Of a stretch of 64,000 nucleotides of DNA, positions 9,728-23,413 are shown piece by piece. Position 1 is the stretch's first letter. Each line of letters opens with the position of its first letter. A program made the position numbers and the translations under genes. A model generated the notes under the pieces. That model did no database searches. It had not been told where the DNA came from and saw only the letters and a list, made by a program, of their open reading frames with translations. The DNA is from Lathyrus oleraceus (Eukaryota > Streptophyta > Magnoliopsida > Fabales > Fabaceae). The stretch lies in NCBI RefSeq assembly GCF_024323335.1, contig NC_066584.1, forward strand, positions 237,503,494 through 237,567,493. Reading direction: 5' to 3'.

Positions 9728-12066
9728 ATGGGAATGAGACTGGAAGAGGGGGTCCGTGAAGGACGCCTAACTCGAGACGAAGGCTCTTCGGCAAAGAGAT
9801 ATGGAAGCTTTACGAAGAAGAAGGAGGGAGAAGCACATGTCGTGTCTTCCCACGTCAAAAGAAGACCCTCTGTGAAGAGGAAGATGGCTCTCCCAGCCAA
9901 CAATCAGCATCAGGTGGCTCATATAGCACCTGTTTTCAGGGAAGCTCAACATTATCAACAACTGCAAACTCAGCAATATCAACAACAACAGTGTCCACAA
10001 CAGCAGGCCTATCAGCCTCGAAATAACAACAACAATGCCAGCACCAGCTACGAGAGCAAGAGGGTCACCTTTGATCCAATTCCGATGACTTATGCCGAAC
10101 TCTATCCATCTATGATCGATAGAAAGTTGATCACTCCGCGAGACCCTCCCGCCGTACCTGCTAACCCCCAGTGGTGGTACAAGCCTGAACTTCATTGTGT
10201 GTATCATTCTGGCGCTCCCGGATACGACGTAGAGAACTGTTATCCCCTAAAGACCAAGGTGCAAGACCTTGTGAGAAGTGGGATTCTGTTTTTCGAGGAC
10301 GTAGGTTCGAACGTGAAGAAGAACCCATTGCCCGAGCATGGGAAGTCTGTCAATATGGTCCAGGGCTGCCCTGGCAAGTACAAGGTGAAATATGTATGTC
10401 ATATCCGACAATCGCTGGTTGAGATGCATAGATTGTTGTGTGACTATAGCCATTATGAGCATGACCACGACAGATGTAGAGTCTGTTCTGTCAATCAGAG
10501 AGGATGTCGCCAGGTGCGCAAAGATGTGCAAGAGATGTTGGACGAAGGAGTCATTGAGATCCTTCAAAATAGAAATGTTGACGAAGATGAGCTCGAAGTC
10601 AATGTAATTTCTCCGGTATTCCGGATATCTGAGCCTGTTGTCATCAAGTATGATGGTAGCAAGCAGAAGGCTCCTCCTTCTCTCGTCATCAAACCAGCCG
10701 GACCTGTACCGCACTCCTCCGAGAAAGCGGTTCCCTATCGCTACAATGCTGTAGCAATGGAAAATGGGAAAGAGGTGTCCTTGCCCTCCTCATCTGTTGT
10801 TAACATTACCGACGTCAGCGGTTTGACCCGCAGCGGTCGTGTATTTTCAGCACCGTCGAAGCCTCAAGCTGATGTTCGAGGAAGTGTTGTAGCTGATTTT
10901 GTTGAGCGCCCGATTGGGGATGCTGTGAGCACTCCGAATCCGGCACTTGTTGTTAAGCTCTCCTCTATGTTAAGAACTCCTGCTTCTGCTGGCCTGAGTG
11001 GAAATACGAAAGAAGACTGTGATGAGATGCTGAGGCTCATCAAGAGAAGCGAGTACAACATTGTAGACCAGCTTCTACAAACGCCATCCAAAATATTTGT
11101 GTTATCATTGCTTTTGAATTCAGAACCACACCGAGAAGCTCTGCAAAAGATGTTGGATGTGGCGTACGTGGATCACGATGTCACGATAGAACAATTTGAT
11201 AGCATTGTTGCAAACATTATCGCTTGTAACAACTTGAGTTTTTGTGACTCTGATCTCCCCGAGGAGGGAAGAGACCACAACTTGGCATTACATATATCTA
11301 TGGGTTGCAAAGACGACGCCATGTCCAATGTTTTGGTGGACACTGGGTCATCATTAAACGTATTGCCGAAGACCACTCTCGTGAGATTGTCATATCAAGG
11401 GCCTCCCATGAGGCAGAGTGGAGTAGTTGTGAAGGCTTTCGATGGGTCTCGTAAAACTGTGATTGGTGAAATTGATCTCCCAATCAAAATCGGACCAAGT
11501 GATTTCCAGATTACCTTCCAGGTTATGGATATTCACCCATCGTATAGCTGTCTTTTAGGAAGACCATGGATTCACGAGGCAGGTGCCGTGACATCCACCC
11601 TACACCAGAAACTGAAATTTGTAAAGAATAAGAAGCTGGTGGTGGTAGGGGGAGAAAAGGCTCTCCTGGTTAGCCATTTGTCTTCCTTCTCTTATATTGA
11701 CGTTGAGGATGAAGTTGGAACTCCGTTCCAAGCTTTATCTATTGCTGAGCCTATTAAGAAGGGAACTTCTTCATTTGCTTCCTACAAAGATGCAAAGTTG
11801 GCCATTGAGCATGGCGCAACTGCTGGTTTGGGGAAAATGATTGAGTTAAAAGACAACAAGTCCCAGGCTGGCATAGGTTATCCTTCTGGAGTTTCCAATA
11901 TGCAAGGCCTGTTCAAAAGTGGAGGTTTCATCTACACCAGTCAAGACAAAGAGGTTGCTGCCATCTTGGAAGAGGACGAAGAGGATTCTGGCAACTTCGT
12001 CATCCCTGGAGGGATCTACAATAATTGGGTCGTTGTGGATATTCCAACAGTTATCCATAAGTCAAA
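9728..12066 (+). CDS. gag-pro: Ogre C gag C-terminus and aspartic protease (first exon of gag-pro-pol)
   Basis: An open frame of about 780 codons. A Gln/Asn-rich stretch lies near residues 75-105. The gag zinc knuckle is at C157-x2-H160-x5-Y166-x4-C171; the usual His of this C-H-H-C knuckle is Tyr here, so metal binding is probably impaired. The protease has the catalytic triplet D538-T539-G540 within VLVDTGSSLNVLPK and the downstream CLLGRPWIHEAGA block. ATG 9728 is simply the first Met after the upstream frameshift; in an intact Ogre this is the middle of the gag-pro frame. The frame ends at TAA 12068-12070, but a GT donor at 12067 allows splicing to 12329, which bypasses that stop. Confidence 0.9.
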
Positions 12067-12328
12067 GTAATGTTCATTGTGTTTAAAAACCCTTCTCACA
12101 TGCCAAAGGGAGGAGTGATGACATTGTTGGCGCATAAATACAATGATATTTTCATTCAGTAGATTCATGTTAAATGTTTGTTTTTCCAATTATTTTCCCT
12201 TTTCGCTTTTGCATGAAATTGGTGATCACATAAAACCTCAAAAATAGAATAAAATCAATCTTTTCATCTGCATAATGATTTGCCTTGTTTGAATTCTAAA
12301 GCTCTTTATATCCAAAAACATTATGCAG
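12067..12328 (+). other. Ogre intron between protease and reverse transcriptase (262 bp)
   Basis: Donor AAA|GTAATG at 12067 and acceptor TTATGCAG| at 12328. Removing these bases joins AA (12065-12066) to G (12329), making AAG (Lys), and continues in frame as Leu-Ile-Lys-Pro-Ile-Glu into the RT frame. The interval is AT-rich and contains the protease stop codon. An intron at this position is established for the Ogre family; use of these exact sites in this copy is inference from frame and consensus. The antisense Ogre A has a matching acceptor ending at 929. Confidence 0.85.
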
Positions 12329-15300
12329 GTTGATCAAACCCATTGAACATAATGACCCAACACCTTCTCCCAACTTTGAATTCCCTGTAATTGAGGCGGA
12401 AGAAGAGGATGATGAAGAGATTCCTGACGAGATTACCCGTCTACTTGAGCATGAAGAGAAAATCATTCAACCGCATCTTGAGAATCTGGAAACAGTCAAT
12501 TTAGGGTCTGAGGATTGTGTGCGAGAAGTGAAGATTAGGGCACTCCTGGAAGAGTCTGTTAAGAAGGGGTTGATTGAATTACTACGAGAATATGTTGACG
12601 TCTTTGCCTGGTCATATGAAGACATGCCTGGTCTAGATACTGATATTGTACAACATTTCCTACCCTTGAAACCTGAGTGCGTGCCTGTGAAACAGAAGCT
12701 CAAAAGAACTCATCCTGATATGGCAGTAAAGATCAAAGAGGAAGTTCAGAAGCAAATTGATGCGGGGTTTCTGGTGACTTCTACATGTCCTCAATGGGTG
12801 GCCAATATTGTGCCCGTGCCTAAGAAAGATGGAAAAGTCCGAATGTACGTGAACTATAGAGACTTGAATAAAGCTAGTCCGAAAGATGATTTCCCTCTAT
12901 CACACATAGACATGTTGGTAGATAATACGGCTAAATTCAATGTCTTCTCATTTATGGATGGATTTTCCGGATATAATCAGATTAAAATGGCACCCGAGGA
13001 TATGGAGAATACAACATTCATCACACCTTGGGGAACATTCTGTTATCGAGTGATGCCCTTCTGTTTGAATAACGTCGGAGCCACGTATCAACGAGCTATG
13101 ACTACCTTGTTTCATGATATGATGCATAAGGAGATTGAGGTGTATGTTGATGATATGATTGCGAAGTCAAGAACGGAAGTTGAACATGTAGAACACCTGT
13201 TGAAGCTTTTTCAGCGTTTAAGGAAATATAAGCTTCGTCTGAATCCAAACAAGTGTACTTTTGGAGTCCGTTCCGGTAAGTTATTGGGCTTTATTGTCAG
13301 TGAAAGAGGTATTGAAGTTGATCCCGCAAAGGTCAAAGAAATACAAGAGATGCCTGCGCCCAAGACTGAGAAGCAAGTCCGAGGTTTTCTTGGCCGCTTG
13401 AATTACATTTCCAGATTCATATCCCACATGACTGCCACATGTGCACCGATATTCAAGCTCCTCCAGAAAGATCAATCCCATGATTAGACCGAGGATTGCC
13501 AGAAAGCTTTTGATAGTATTAAGGAGTATTTATCTGAACCTCCTATTCTGTCTCCGCCTGTGGAAGGGAGACCATTGATTATGTATCTGACTATTCTTGA
13601 AGACTCAATGGGTTGTGTCCTTGGTCAGCAAGACGAATCAGGAAAAAAAGAATATGCTATCTACTACTTGAGCAAGAAGTTCACTGATTGTGAGTCTCGA
13701 TACTCAATGCTTGAGAAGACATGTTGTGCTTTGGCTTGGGCCGCTAAGCGCTTACGCCAGTATATGTTAAATCATACGACTTGGTTGATATCCAGAATGG
13801 ATCCAATCAAGTATATCTTCGAGAAGCCTGCTTTAACAGGGAGGATTTCCCGTTGGCAGATGTTGTTATCTGAGTATGATATTGAGTATCGAGCTCATAA
13901 GGCTATTAAAGGTAGTATTTTGGCTGACCACTTGGCACATCAGCCGATTGAGGATTATCAGTCAGTTAAGTATGATTTCCCAGACGAGGAGATTCTGTAT
14001 TTGAAAATGAAAGATTGTGATGAGCCTACGCTCGATGAAGGGCCAGAGCCTGGATCCCGTTGGAGCATGGTATTTGATGGCGCTGTAAATCAATATGGAA
14101 ATGGTATTGGGGCAGTGATTATTACTCCTCAGGGCACACATTTTCCTTTTACAGCAAGGCTAACTTTCAAATGCACGAATAATATGGCTGGGTATGAGGC
14201 CTGTATTATGGGGTTGGAGGAGTGCATCGATCTAAGGATCAAGCATCTTGATGTATATGGTGATTCGGCCCTCGTTGTTAATCAGATTAAGGGTGAATGT
14301 GAAACGAATCAGCCTGGCCTTATTCCGTAGAGGGATTATGCGAGGAGGATTTCAACGTTCTTAACTGAGATTGACTTCCATCATATTCCTCGAGATGAGA
14401 ATCGGATGGCAGATGCTCTTGCTACGCTTGCTTCGATGATTGTGGTAAGACTTTGGAATGAAATTTCCAATATCACTGTGATGCGCTTGGACAGACCAGC
14501 TCATGTATTTGCAGTTGAAGAAGTGGGAGATGATAAGCCATGGTACTATGACATCAAGCGTTTCCTTCAGAGTCAGATTTACCCACTTGGGGCATCTGTG
14601 AAAGATAGGAAGACTTTGAGAAGATTATCAGGAAGTTTCTACCTCAATGGTTATGTACTCTACAAGAGAAATTTTGACATGGTGTTGCTCAGATGCGTGG
14701 ATAGACACGAAGCAGACCTGTTAATGACTGAGGTCCATGAAGGTTCATTTGGTATTCATTCCAATGGACACGCCATGGCTAGAAAGATGTTGAGAGCAGG
14801 CTACTATTGGCTGACAATGGAGTCTGACTGCTGCAAATATGTGAAGAAATGCCATAAGTGTCAGATTTATGCAGATAAGATTCATATTCCCCCGACACTT
14901 TTGAATGTGATTTCATCACCATGGCCTTTTTCCATGTGGGGAATTGACATGATTGGCATGATAGAACCAAAAGCGTCCAATGGACACAGATTTATTCTTG
15001 TAGCAATTGATTACTTCACTAAGTGGGTTGAAGCAGCATCATATGCTAATGTGACCAGGCAGGTGGTCGTAAAGTTTATCAAGAATCAACTCATATGCCG
15101 ATATGGTGTGCCAGATAAGATCATTACTGATAATGGATCTAACCTGAACAACAAGATGATGAAGGAGCTATGTAGCGAGTTCAAGATTGCGCATCATAAT
15201 TCTTCCCCTTACAGACCCAAGATGAATGGGGCTGTTGAAGTTGCTAATAAGAATATCAAGAAGATTATCCAGAAGATGGTTGTCATGTATAAAGATTGGC

Positions 15301-15787
15301 ATGAGATGCTGCCGTTTGCTTTACATGGATATTGTACCTCTGTTCGCACTTCAACAGGGGCAACCCCTTTCTCTCTCGTTTATGGCATGGAGGATGTGCT
15401 CCCAGTAGAGGTGGAGATCCCATCAATGAGAGTCTTGATGGAAGCCAAGTTGACTGATGTTGAATGGGTTCAGAGTCGTTATGACCAGTTGAATTTGATA
15501 GAAGAAAAGAGATTGACTGCCATGTGCCATGGTCAATTATATCAACAAAGAATGAAGAAAGCCTTTGATAAGAAGGTCAAGCCTCATGTGTTTCGAGAAG
15601 GTGACCTTGTGCTCAAGAAAGTCTTGTCTTTCGCGCCCGATTCCAGGGGCAAGTGGACTCCAAACTATGAAGGTCCATATGTTGTTAAGAGAGCCTTTTC
15701 AGGCGGTGCTTTGATGCTTACAACTATGGATGGGGGGATTTCACTCCTCCTGTGAATTCAGATGCAGTCAAGAAATACTTCGCCTAA
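12329..15787 (+). pseudogene. pol: Ogre C pol: RT, RNase H, archaeal-type RNase H, integrase (broken)
   Basis: Makes and integrates the cDNA. RT: the VPVPKKDGKVRMYVNYRDLN block near 12810, FMDGFSGYNQ near 12950, and catalytic YVDD at 13143-13154. A first, weak RNase H follows (YYLSKKFTDCESRYSMLEKT near 13660). A second RNase H (14065-14430) keeps all four acidic positions: FDGA, YEAC, YGDS and MADAL. Integrase has an HHCC finger (VHEG, GHAM, CHKC near 14740-14870), catalytic D (WGIDMIG), D (ITDNGS) and E (GAVEVANK), and a GPY module (EGPYVVKRAF) near 15680. Breaks: TAG 13485-13487 (between SHD and TEDC, where I expect Trp), TAG 14328-14330 (LIP*RDYARR, expected Tyr), and a frameshift at the G run near 15731, after which the other frame ends VKKYFA at TAA 15785-15787. 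Confidence 0.92.
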
Positions 15788-18456
15788 AATAAAAACAGAA
15801 TAGCTCGCTAAGTTGAAAACCCGAAAGGGAGGCTTAGGCAAAAGATGAGCGTCTCGGTGGATTGAAAACCCAAAAGGGCGATCCAGGCAAAAGTTAGAGA
15901 CATGAAAAAATGAATATATGTATCCCGCTAGATTGAATACCTCACCCTGGGGCAATCTAGGCAAAAATTAGGGATTTGGCAAGTAACTGCATCCTGACAA
16001 GACTTTGTTCTACAACTGTTATCCGTCAGAGATTCTCGATCATTCATCATCAACCAAAGCTTCAAATACATCGGATTCAGAATTGGTGGAGAAATGGTCA
16101 TTATGTTCAATGTAGCCCTTTTCCAATATACATCACTAAGCTCAAATTTGTAAAGATCTATGGAGTCTTGCCATTTGCAGATTACCATTCCATCAAATAA
16201 ATTTGAGCCTTTATCCATTTATTTGCACTCTTATTTGTTTCTACTCAACAAATGTTTTGCATGTTTTAGTTGAAAAAAATATCATTGTTTTAAATAATAA
16301 AAATTTTCATAATTTTGTTTTTAAACAAAGTGAACATTCACAATGACATAAGGATACTCAAGAGATCTTCAGTGCTCTCCCAATGATGGTATGATCCCCA
16401 ACAGGGTAGGACATGTGTTCATATCCCAGGCCTTCTTGTATCCTCTTCCTCCGGAGACTTTTGTGGTTTTCCTACCAAACAGAGTGTTTGGTAAGATGTT
16501 CATCTCTCCTCCCTTCGGCAGGGTAGTGATCTTTCCTCCTCAGCAGATGTGATCTCTTTGGATAACTTCCCAATAGAGTTGCCCCTATGTCGGAGTTCAT
16601 CTGTGCAATGACTTTTCCCCAGTTGGGATGACTGACGCTCTTTGTTATCCTGGATTTCTCCCTTGAGATGTAGTACCTGATGTTTGTGTACTTATTCACT
16701 GGACTCGTTGGTGTTTAGAAACGTCTGTTTGTCAGCATTCATCATACATAAACTGCGCATGTGTGCCTATAGTTTTCAAACATTCGGATATTCATGTTGC
16801 ATTCTTTGCCATATATCTTTGTTTGCGATCCCCTGCTAGTTGGTAATACATTTTCCCAAGCAGATGTCGATGTCTGAACTCCCCATATAGAGTCAGCCCC
16901 TTTAGCAGAAAGTGTTTATCTTTCCTCCCATATTCCCCACCGAATTATATCCTCGTAGATGATTATTATTTTTGTTTCCTCCCAACACATATATTGGGAT
17001 GGGATTCCCTATTGAGTTATATCCTCAGTAGGACGAGTCTTGATTCAGCTTTCCTCTTTAGTTTGATCTAGGATTGGCTTCTTGCGACTGTTTCCTGCGC
17101 TTCCCTGTGGTATAAATGAATAATTGCTCAATAATCAGTAATCATTCATCTTATCCCCGACGGAGTCTGTGGTTTTCTACCCTTATACTGGTAGTCGTAA
17201 ACCCTATTTTATCCCCTTGCAGAGTTAACCTCTTGTTCATCCTAATCGATGACAGTTACTCTTTCGTGGTTTTCTACCCAGTATCCGGTAGATGTAATCT
17301 CCTTCCTTGACAGTTATCATTATCCAATATTCGGTATTGATAAGTCCTTCACCCCCGGTTATATATCTCTTGGATAATTGCTCTGACTAGACAGTTTATC
17401 CCCAGCAAGTCATCTTTCATATACCGATTGCCAGTAATGGTTGTTGCTCCCCTTGAATGGTCATCATTATATACCTAGTTTCGGTATCCCGATGCCTTTC
17501 TTTGTCGGTCAATTTATCCTTTATTAACCCAGTAACTGGTTGTGGATAATCTTCCATGCGAGTATATTATCTATGTTCTGACGGTAATAGATAATATACC
17601 TCATGCACTCTTTGGTCGAAGCCTTTTGTTCTTCCCCAATTGAGTAAGATTCGTATCCCGCTGCGGAGTCGAATGTCCGTCCTATGTTAGAGTTTGCTTT
17701 TAGCCCTCTTTTGGATGATGAGTGTCTTGGAAATATTCCCCAATTCACGCCTTGGTTGGTCACCTATTATATGCCCAGTAACCGGTATCCTTGGTGTTCT
17801 TTCCTTCTGCTCCCTATTATGACCTTGTGTCCCCCTGCGGAGTCAGGTTTTCCTGAGCCAAAGTTTACCTTTTTAGGTATACGTCAGATGATTTCGGACG
17901 TTTGATATCTCTCACCCTTATACCGGTCTTAGATATTCATTCTCCCGGAGCTTGCTGTTCTCTCACCTTTATACCGGTGTTCAGATCGCATGTCTCTTTT
18001 TGAGTTTATTACCCAGTAACCGGTAATACCTCATTTGTTATTTCCCCACCTGAGTCCGGATTTTTATCCGAAATATCCGTTATGGATAATTTTTGCTGTA
18101 TTTGCATATTCCCCAATACGTGCATCTTTGAGTCAGCTCGAGTCTTTCCATTGATGTATTTCACTGGATTTCCTTCGTGCCTCTCAGCAAGTTTCAAGTC
18201 GTGACCTGCTCACGCATTTTTATCCCTTTACTCCCCGGTAGAGTCTCTGCCCCATGGAGTGGATTACTCATAGGGATTGTCAAATTCCTCCTGATCTTTG
18301 CCTTTGTGGACCCATCCCCCCATAGAGCATTACCGTTTGCATACATACATCACGAGGTCTCTTAGGGACCAAAATTCATCTCTTTGTTATTATTTAAGCC
18401 CATTCTACCTCGTCGAGGCGAAGATTTTAACCTTCACTTCTCCGACTAGAATGACC
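15788..18456 (+). other. Ogre C 3' untranslated region
   Basis: About 2.7 kb between integrase and the polypurine tract without a credible gene. It is rich in CCCC-words and in short diverged repeats built around ATACCCAGTAACCGGTA-like units (17260-18060). A corresponding region occurs in Ogre B (36915-39091) and, antisense, at 63210-64000. Confidence 0.8.
15800..15970 (+). repeat. Three imperfect tandem units after Ogre integrase
   Basis: Three diverged copies of a unit with GCTAGATTGAAAACCC-like start, GGG middle and ATCTAGGCAAAAG-like end, starting near 15800, 15850 and 15926. Non-coding. Confidence 0.7.
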
Positions 18457-18471
18457 TTAAATAGGGGCATC
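18457..18471 (+). other. Polypurine tract of Ogre C
   Basis: The purine-rich TTAAATAGGGGCATC sits directly before the 3' LTR start. The same tract (ATAGGGGTAG) precedes the Ogre B LTR at 39092, and its reverse complement adjoins the LTR at 63209. Plus-strand DNA priming site by position. Confidence 0.8.
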
Positions 18472-21400
18472 TGTAAGACCCCAATTTTGACCCTAAGATC
18501 CCTCATGGCAACATAACATTGCATTTGCATTGCCTCAAGGATCATAAGCATCTTAGTTCCCCTTACCTTTGGGTGGGACCTCTTGTGAGTGGTTTGAGAT
18601 CACCAAGCATGCTTGAATTGTATATTATTGCTTTTCTTATTTTGTTTACTAACCAAAAGCACAAAAATATGTCACTAACATCTTTTGTTTATAGCTTGAG
18701 CAATCACAAGGTCAAAAGCCTCTAGGAGATCATAAGTACAAAGGTATGGCCAAAAGAAGAGGAAAGCAAGCATGGTAATGGTTCCCAAAGCTTTCATCCA
18801 TTAAATATGCCTCCCTAGCATCTCAATTTATCATTTTGATCAAAGCAAGTTAAAGGGTTTGAGGTTTATCTCCCAAGGAAACCCTAATTCATCAGATCAT
18901 CCACAATGCCTTGCTCTTGAAGCAACCCATGGTCAAATAAAATCAAGGGAAGTTCTTTAATTCATCATTTCATGCATATTTGAACTTATTTGAGTGCCCT
19001 CAATCATCAATTCATCAAGATATGAGTTGTGGACTTGAGAAGTTGATCAGTCAATTCATCTGATTATTTTGAAATACACTGAGACCTAACTTTTTATGTG
19101 TTGGTAAAATGGAGATGATCCCAAACGCAAAAATGTTCCTAAGGACAATATGAACAACTTTCATGCTCATCAAAAATTGATTTTAAGCTTGGAAGGTCAT
19201 GTCCCATTCCAATACATTATAGGTCATTTTGACTGAAACCCTAATTTTGGGTCAACTTCCCAAGAACATAACTCATTCATTTTTTTATGATTTTGAGGTG
19301 GGATCAAATTCATTGGAAATCTTAAGATGTCTAATTCAAATGTTATGTTGAACAAAATTTCAAAATCTTAAAGGAAATACATGTGATAATGCAAAACATT
19401 ATAAGTCACTTTGGACCAAATGCATTGAAAAGCAAAAAAGTCCAACTTCAAGTGCCCATAACTCTTTCATAAAAAATCCAAATGATGCCAAATTTAAGTC
19501 CATTTTGATTGTCTTGAAAATATCTACAACTTTGATGTTGGAGGTGTTTTCATTTGAGGCTTGCATCATCAAAATAGAGGGGCTTGAACATTGGCCAAAT
19601 TTGGAAACCTCACCTTTGCATGTTTTGCACCTTACACTTTAAACTCAAAATTCACTAATTTCCATACTTCAAATGGATTTTTTCCTAACATAACATTTGT
19701 TCGTTACATTAAGACCTTTCCAACCATTACTCACATGCTCATGTTTGGATTTGGAAAATGGCATTTTCGAAGAGGAGAAGTTTTAGGCATAATTGTGCAT
19801 AACATGTTGAAACTCATTACACAAGCCTACGCATTGCCAACTACACGTCCATTTCAACTCAATTATATCTCAGATTGCATTTGGAATTGAGTTTGGGCCT
19901 TCTACATGATCATGCAAGCCCATTCAATGAATATCCATTTGCCATGCACACGGATTTGATCACACTTGCCATGCCTCACCATCTATAAATAGAAGCATCA
20001 TTCCATTCAATTTCGATCCATGAATCAACCTGAAATGCTATTGAATTGAAAACCAAACCTCTCACCAAAGGAACTATTTCATTTTCATTCAAATTTCTCA
20101 GATCTAAAATTCAACTAAATCTAGTTGAATTTCTAGATCTAAAGTTCCTAGACCTCTCTCTCATAGTCCATTGTACTTCTGTTTGGCCAAAGGAAGCAAG
20201 GAAGCAAGCTCATATCACCACAATTCAAAGGTTCTCTTCAACTGGTTTTTTCTTCAAAACTCACTATTTCTTGACCTATTTGCTTGGCTATTGTGTTGTC
20301 TGAAATCCTCTCCATAGAGGTATCATTGTTGTGCATTCAATTTTCAAAATCTAACAAGTTCATGATGAACACCATCAAGTTTCAACCTCTAATTTCTCTC
20401 ACTATGGAGATCTAGACTAGAAATGGATGGTACAGGGGTGATGTACATCACCCCAGCTTTAATTTGGTACCTAGATCGTGGATTTTGGTTGAGTTTGGAG
20501 GACCTGCAACTCTGGCCGGAGCTTGAGTGCTCGCCGGAGAAGACGGTGGCGCTGGCCACCGTCCACCATGCCAGATTCAATCTGGATCGTTGGATGCATC
20601 TCCCACGTTTTAATCTCATCCATGCATTTTGTTTACTTTCAATAGTGCCACATGTTTCGCATTGACTAAATCCTACCATGGAAGCGCGCATGTGGAGCGT
20701 CTGATCAGCCACGTCAATTAATGAGGCTTGATCAGACGCTCCTGGTTTTTTTGATTTTATTAATTTCTGATTTAATTTCTTTTATTTCCTTTATTTCCAA
20801 AAATTCATAACTTCTTTATTTTTAATCCAAAAAATATGGGACCAATTGCATTCTTCTCCATTTAAATTCTAGTTTCTAAAATTGATTTTTAATATTTTTT
20901 ATTTTGTCATTTGATATTTTTTGTGAATTTTCTCTTTTCTGGTTATTTTTAATTCATTTTAAATAGTATTTGATATTAAAAAAATACAAAAATATTTTCC
21001 TAACCTATTTGAATGATGATGGATCTATGAAAAATATTCTCATCAATTTTTTAATTGATTTGAGATTTATTTGAGATTTTAGTTCAATTAGGTTAATTTT
21101 ATTCATTTTTAATTGATTAAAAATAGTTTCTGACTTTTAAAAATGCTGAATTTTTTTGTCAAACTTTGTTTGACCTTGTTGAACTTGGGATAAATCACTT
21201 GGACCTTTCAAGGTTAATTTGAAGTGATTTTGAAGTTTGACCTTTCTTTTATTTTTAATTCAAGTTTATTTTAATATTAAAAATGCCAAAAATATTTTGT
21301 TTATTATTTGACCTCCAATCTTCATCCCATTTCTGGTTTCTCATTGTTTGACTTTGATTTTCAATGTCATTTGGTCAACACACATGGATTGGTACATTTT

Positions 21401-23408
21401 ATTTCACCTTATGCACTTTATTCTTTCCATTTCCTTTTCCATTATTCATCTCTTTCTTCTTCTTCTTCTTTTTCTTTTTTTGATCAATGAGTTGAAGGTT
21501 GATAAGTTAACATTGATTAGGGAGACTTAATCTTCCTTGATTCAAATCTAATTCATCTTGATCAATTGATCAAGTGAATGGCTTTGCATTAAGGATAGGT
21601 TGTTTCCTAAATCATGCAAAAGACTTAAACCAATACAAGAACAATTCTCTTCTTCTTTTTGGCATGGCAAGTTGTTGGAACTTGGTTCACTAATCAAGAC
21701 TTCTAACTTGTGTTGTTGCCTACATTATTATTGACCAACCTCAGATAGGTGTGACTTCTACATAAGTCCAATTACGATTGCTTAACATAGCGCTAAATTT
21801 TCCTTATGGCACACTAACTATTAACACTAATCATTAACCATTAACATTTACTTTTTGCTCTTTACTTTTTATGCAATTTACTATTCTTGTACATATTATT
21901 CATTTGCTTTTTCCTTTGCTCACTTGATCACATGTTTATGCTAATGCCATTTGCCTTTTGCTCACTTGAGCATATAATTATATATATATCTTTTGTGCTT
22001 GTGTTTGTCTGTTTGTTGTGAACCAAATGCAAAGAATTGGACAAAATGGACTTAGATATTAGGACTTTACCCAAGCTAATGGAGTTTGAAGAGCAACTAG
22101 GCCTCATGCATTTAGAATGCTTAAATGTCAAAGAGCAACTAGGCCTTATGCCTTTAGAGTGCTTAAAGCTTGAAGATGAACATTGAAAGGACCATATTCT
22201 AAACTCCCTCTTGTCCATTCTTTGATTGTTAATAGAACTTTTTGATGTGTGTTTTCTTTGTGCTAGGGACTCTAACATTGAGCCAATTTGGGGAACCATT
22301 GCCATGGATTTCCAAGAGAGAGAAATCCAAGATTCATTGAGGAGTTTGCTAAGAGACTTGTTTGTTGATTGCTCAAGTTTATGCTTATGTAATTGCTTAT
22401 TCCAAAGGATGGGAGCTACTTGGATCATCAATATGATCTCAAGAGGGGAACTCCATTTGTGGTTTTGTTTCTTATTCCTTACCTCTTTGCATGTTTAGGA
22501 CTCTAGTCATTCTTCTTCTTTCCACTCTAACCCAAGCCAAAACTTTTGTGCAAACATTTAACACTTGCTTTCAACCTTAGAAACCTAAGCATTATGCTTT
22601 TGATTTTCAAACTCTTTTTTCATAACACTTATTTTGAATTGAATCTCTAAGTCAACTTTGACCATATTTTGTACATACTTTTCATTGGTAAATATAACCC
22701 ATTCAAATGTTTTTTTGTGTGGTTTCAATGGCCATTTTCTTAATCAAAACTTTTCTCATAACCTTTAGCTATTAGGTTTGAGTTATCCTTGACGTAGATG
22801 TAATACTCACCTATATCCTTAGTGATGGACAATGAGTCTTCCATGCTTGTTATAGGGTTAACCCCTCACTAGCATGTTGAAGCTATCCTCACATGGTGGA
22901 TTTGTGGTTTTAGGTTGAGTTTTCTCCCTTTGATAACAAAAGACCTTAAGGCTTTTGGACCAATCAATTCACCAATTCATTTTGAGATTTTTACCCCGAA
23001 CTACGAGGTTTTGATCCTACCTTTTTAAGATGGTAAGTAGGCAATGGGTTTATCCATCCAAACACAAAAAAATATAAATAACTTGTATATTCTCTTCTCA
23101 TCTCTTCATTCATGTTTGCACAAACACATTTTTTTCACAAAAAATAACAACCTTACAACAAATGTGAAAAGGGCTCCCTAGGAGTACCTAGGATGTTTTG
23201 GGTGCCTAACACCTTCCCATTGCATAACCAACCCCCTTTCCCAGATCTCTGACTCTCTTTTACTAGTTTTTGATTCGATAAAACTTTTAGGTTTTTGTTC
23301 GCTTTCTAACCATTCCTTTGGATAAATAGAAGTGCGGTGGCGACTCGACTTGTATGATTTACCTTGGATTTAGTCAATATCTCTAATGGTAACGAATACC
23401 CCGCTACA
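18472..23408 (+). repeat. Ogre C 3' LTR (4937 bp)
   Basis: Partner of 1199-6104. It carries the same TATA box (19984-19991), the same perfect stem (20694-20742) and the same U5 boxes (22998-23043, 23201-23234), and ends CCGCTACA before the duplication CATAG. It has about 36 bases near 19720-19755 that the 5' LTR lacks. The overall high match suggests an insertion recent relative to its surroundings; a computed identity is needed for an age. Confidence 0.95.
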
Positions 23409-23413
23409 CATAG
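23409..23413. repeat. Target site duplication CATAG (right) of Ogre C
   Basis: Copy of 1194-1198. Confidence 0.95.

Larger units (their letters stand above)
1199..23408 (+). mobile_element. Ogre C: structurally complete 22.2 kb Ty3/gypsy (Tat/Ogre) retrotransposon
   Basis: It has two LTRs (1199-6104 and 18472-23408), a tRNA-Arg-type primer site at 6111, ORF1, gag, protease, an intron, RT, RNase H, a second (archaeal-type) RNase H, integrase, a long 3' untranslated region, and a polypurine tract at 18457. A perfect 5-bp duplication CATAG flanks it. ORF1 upstream of gag, the intron between protease and RT, tandem RNase H domains and extreme size are the known diagnostic traits of Ogre. It lies inside an antisense older Ogre. 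Coding is interrupted by several stops and frameshifts, so this copy is not autonomous, although all cis-elements look present and it could be mobilised in trans (inference). Confidence 0.96.
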
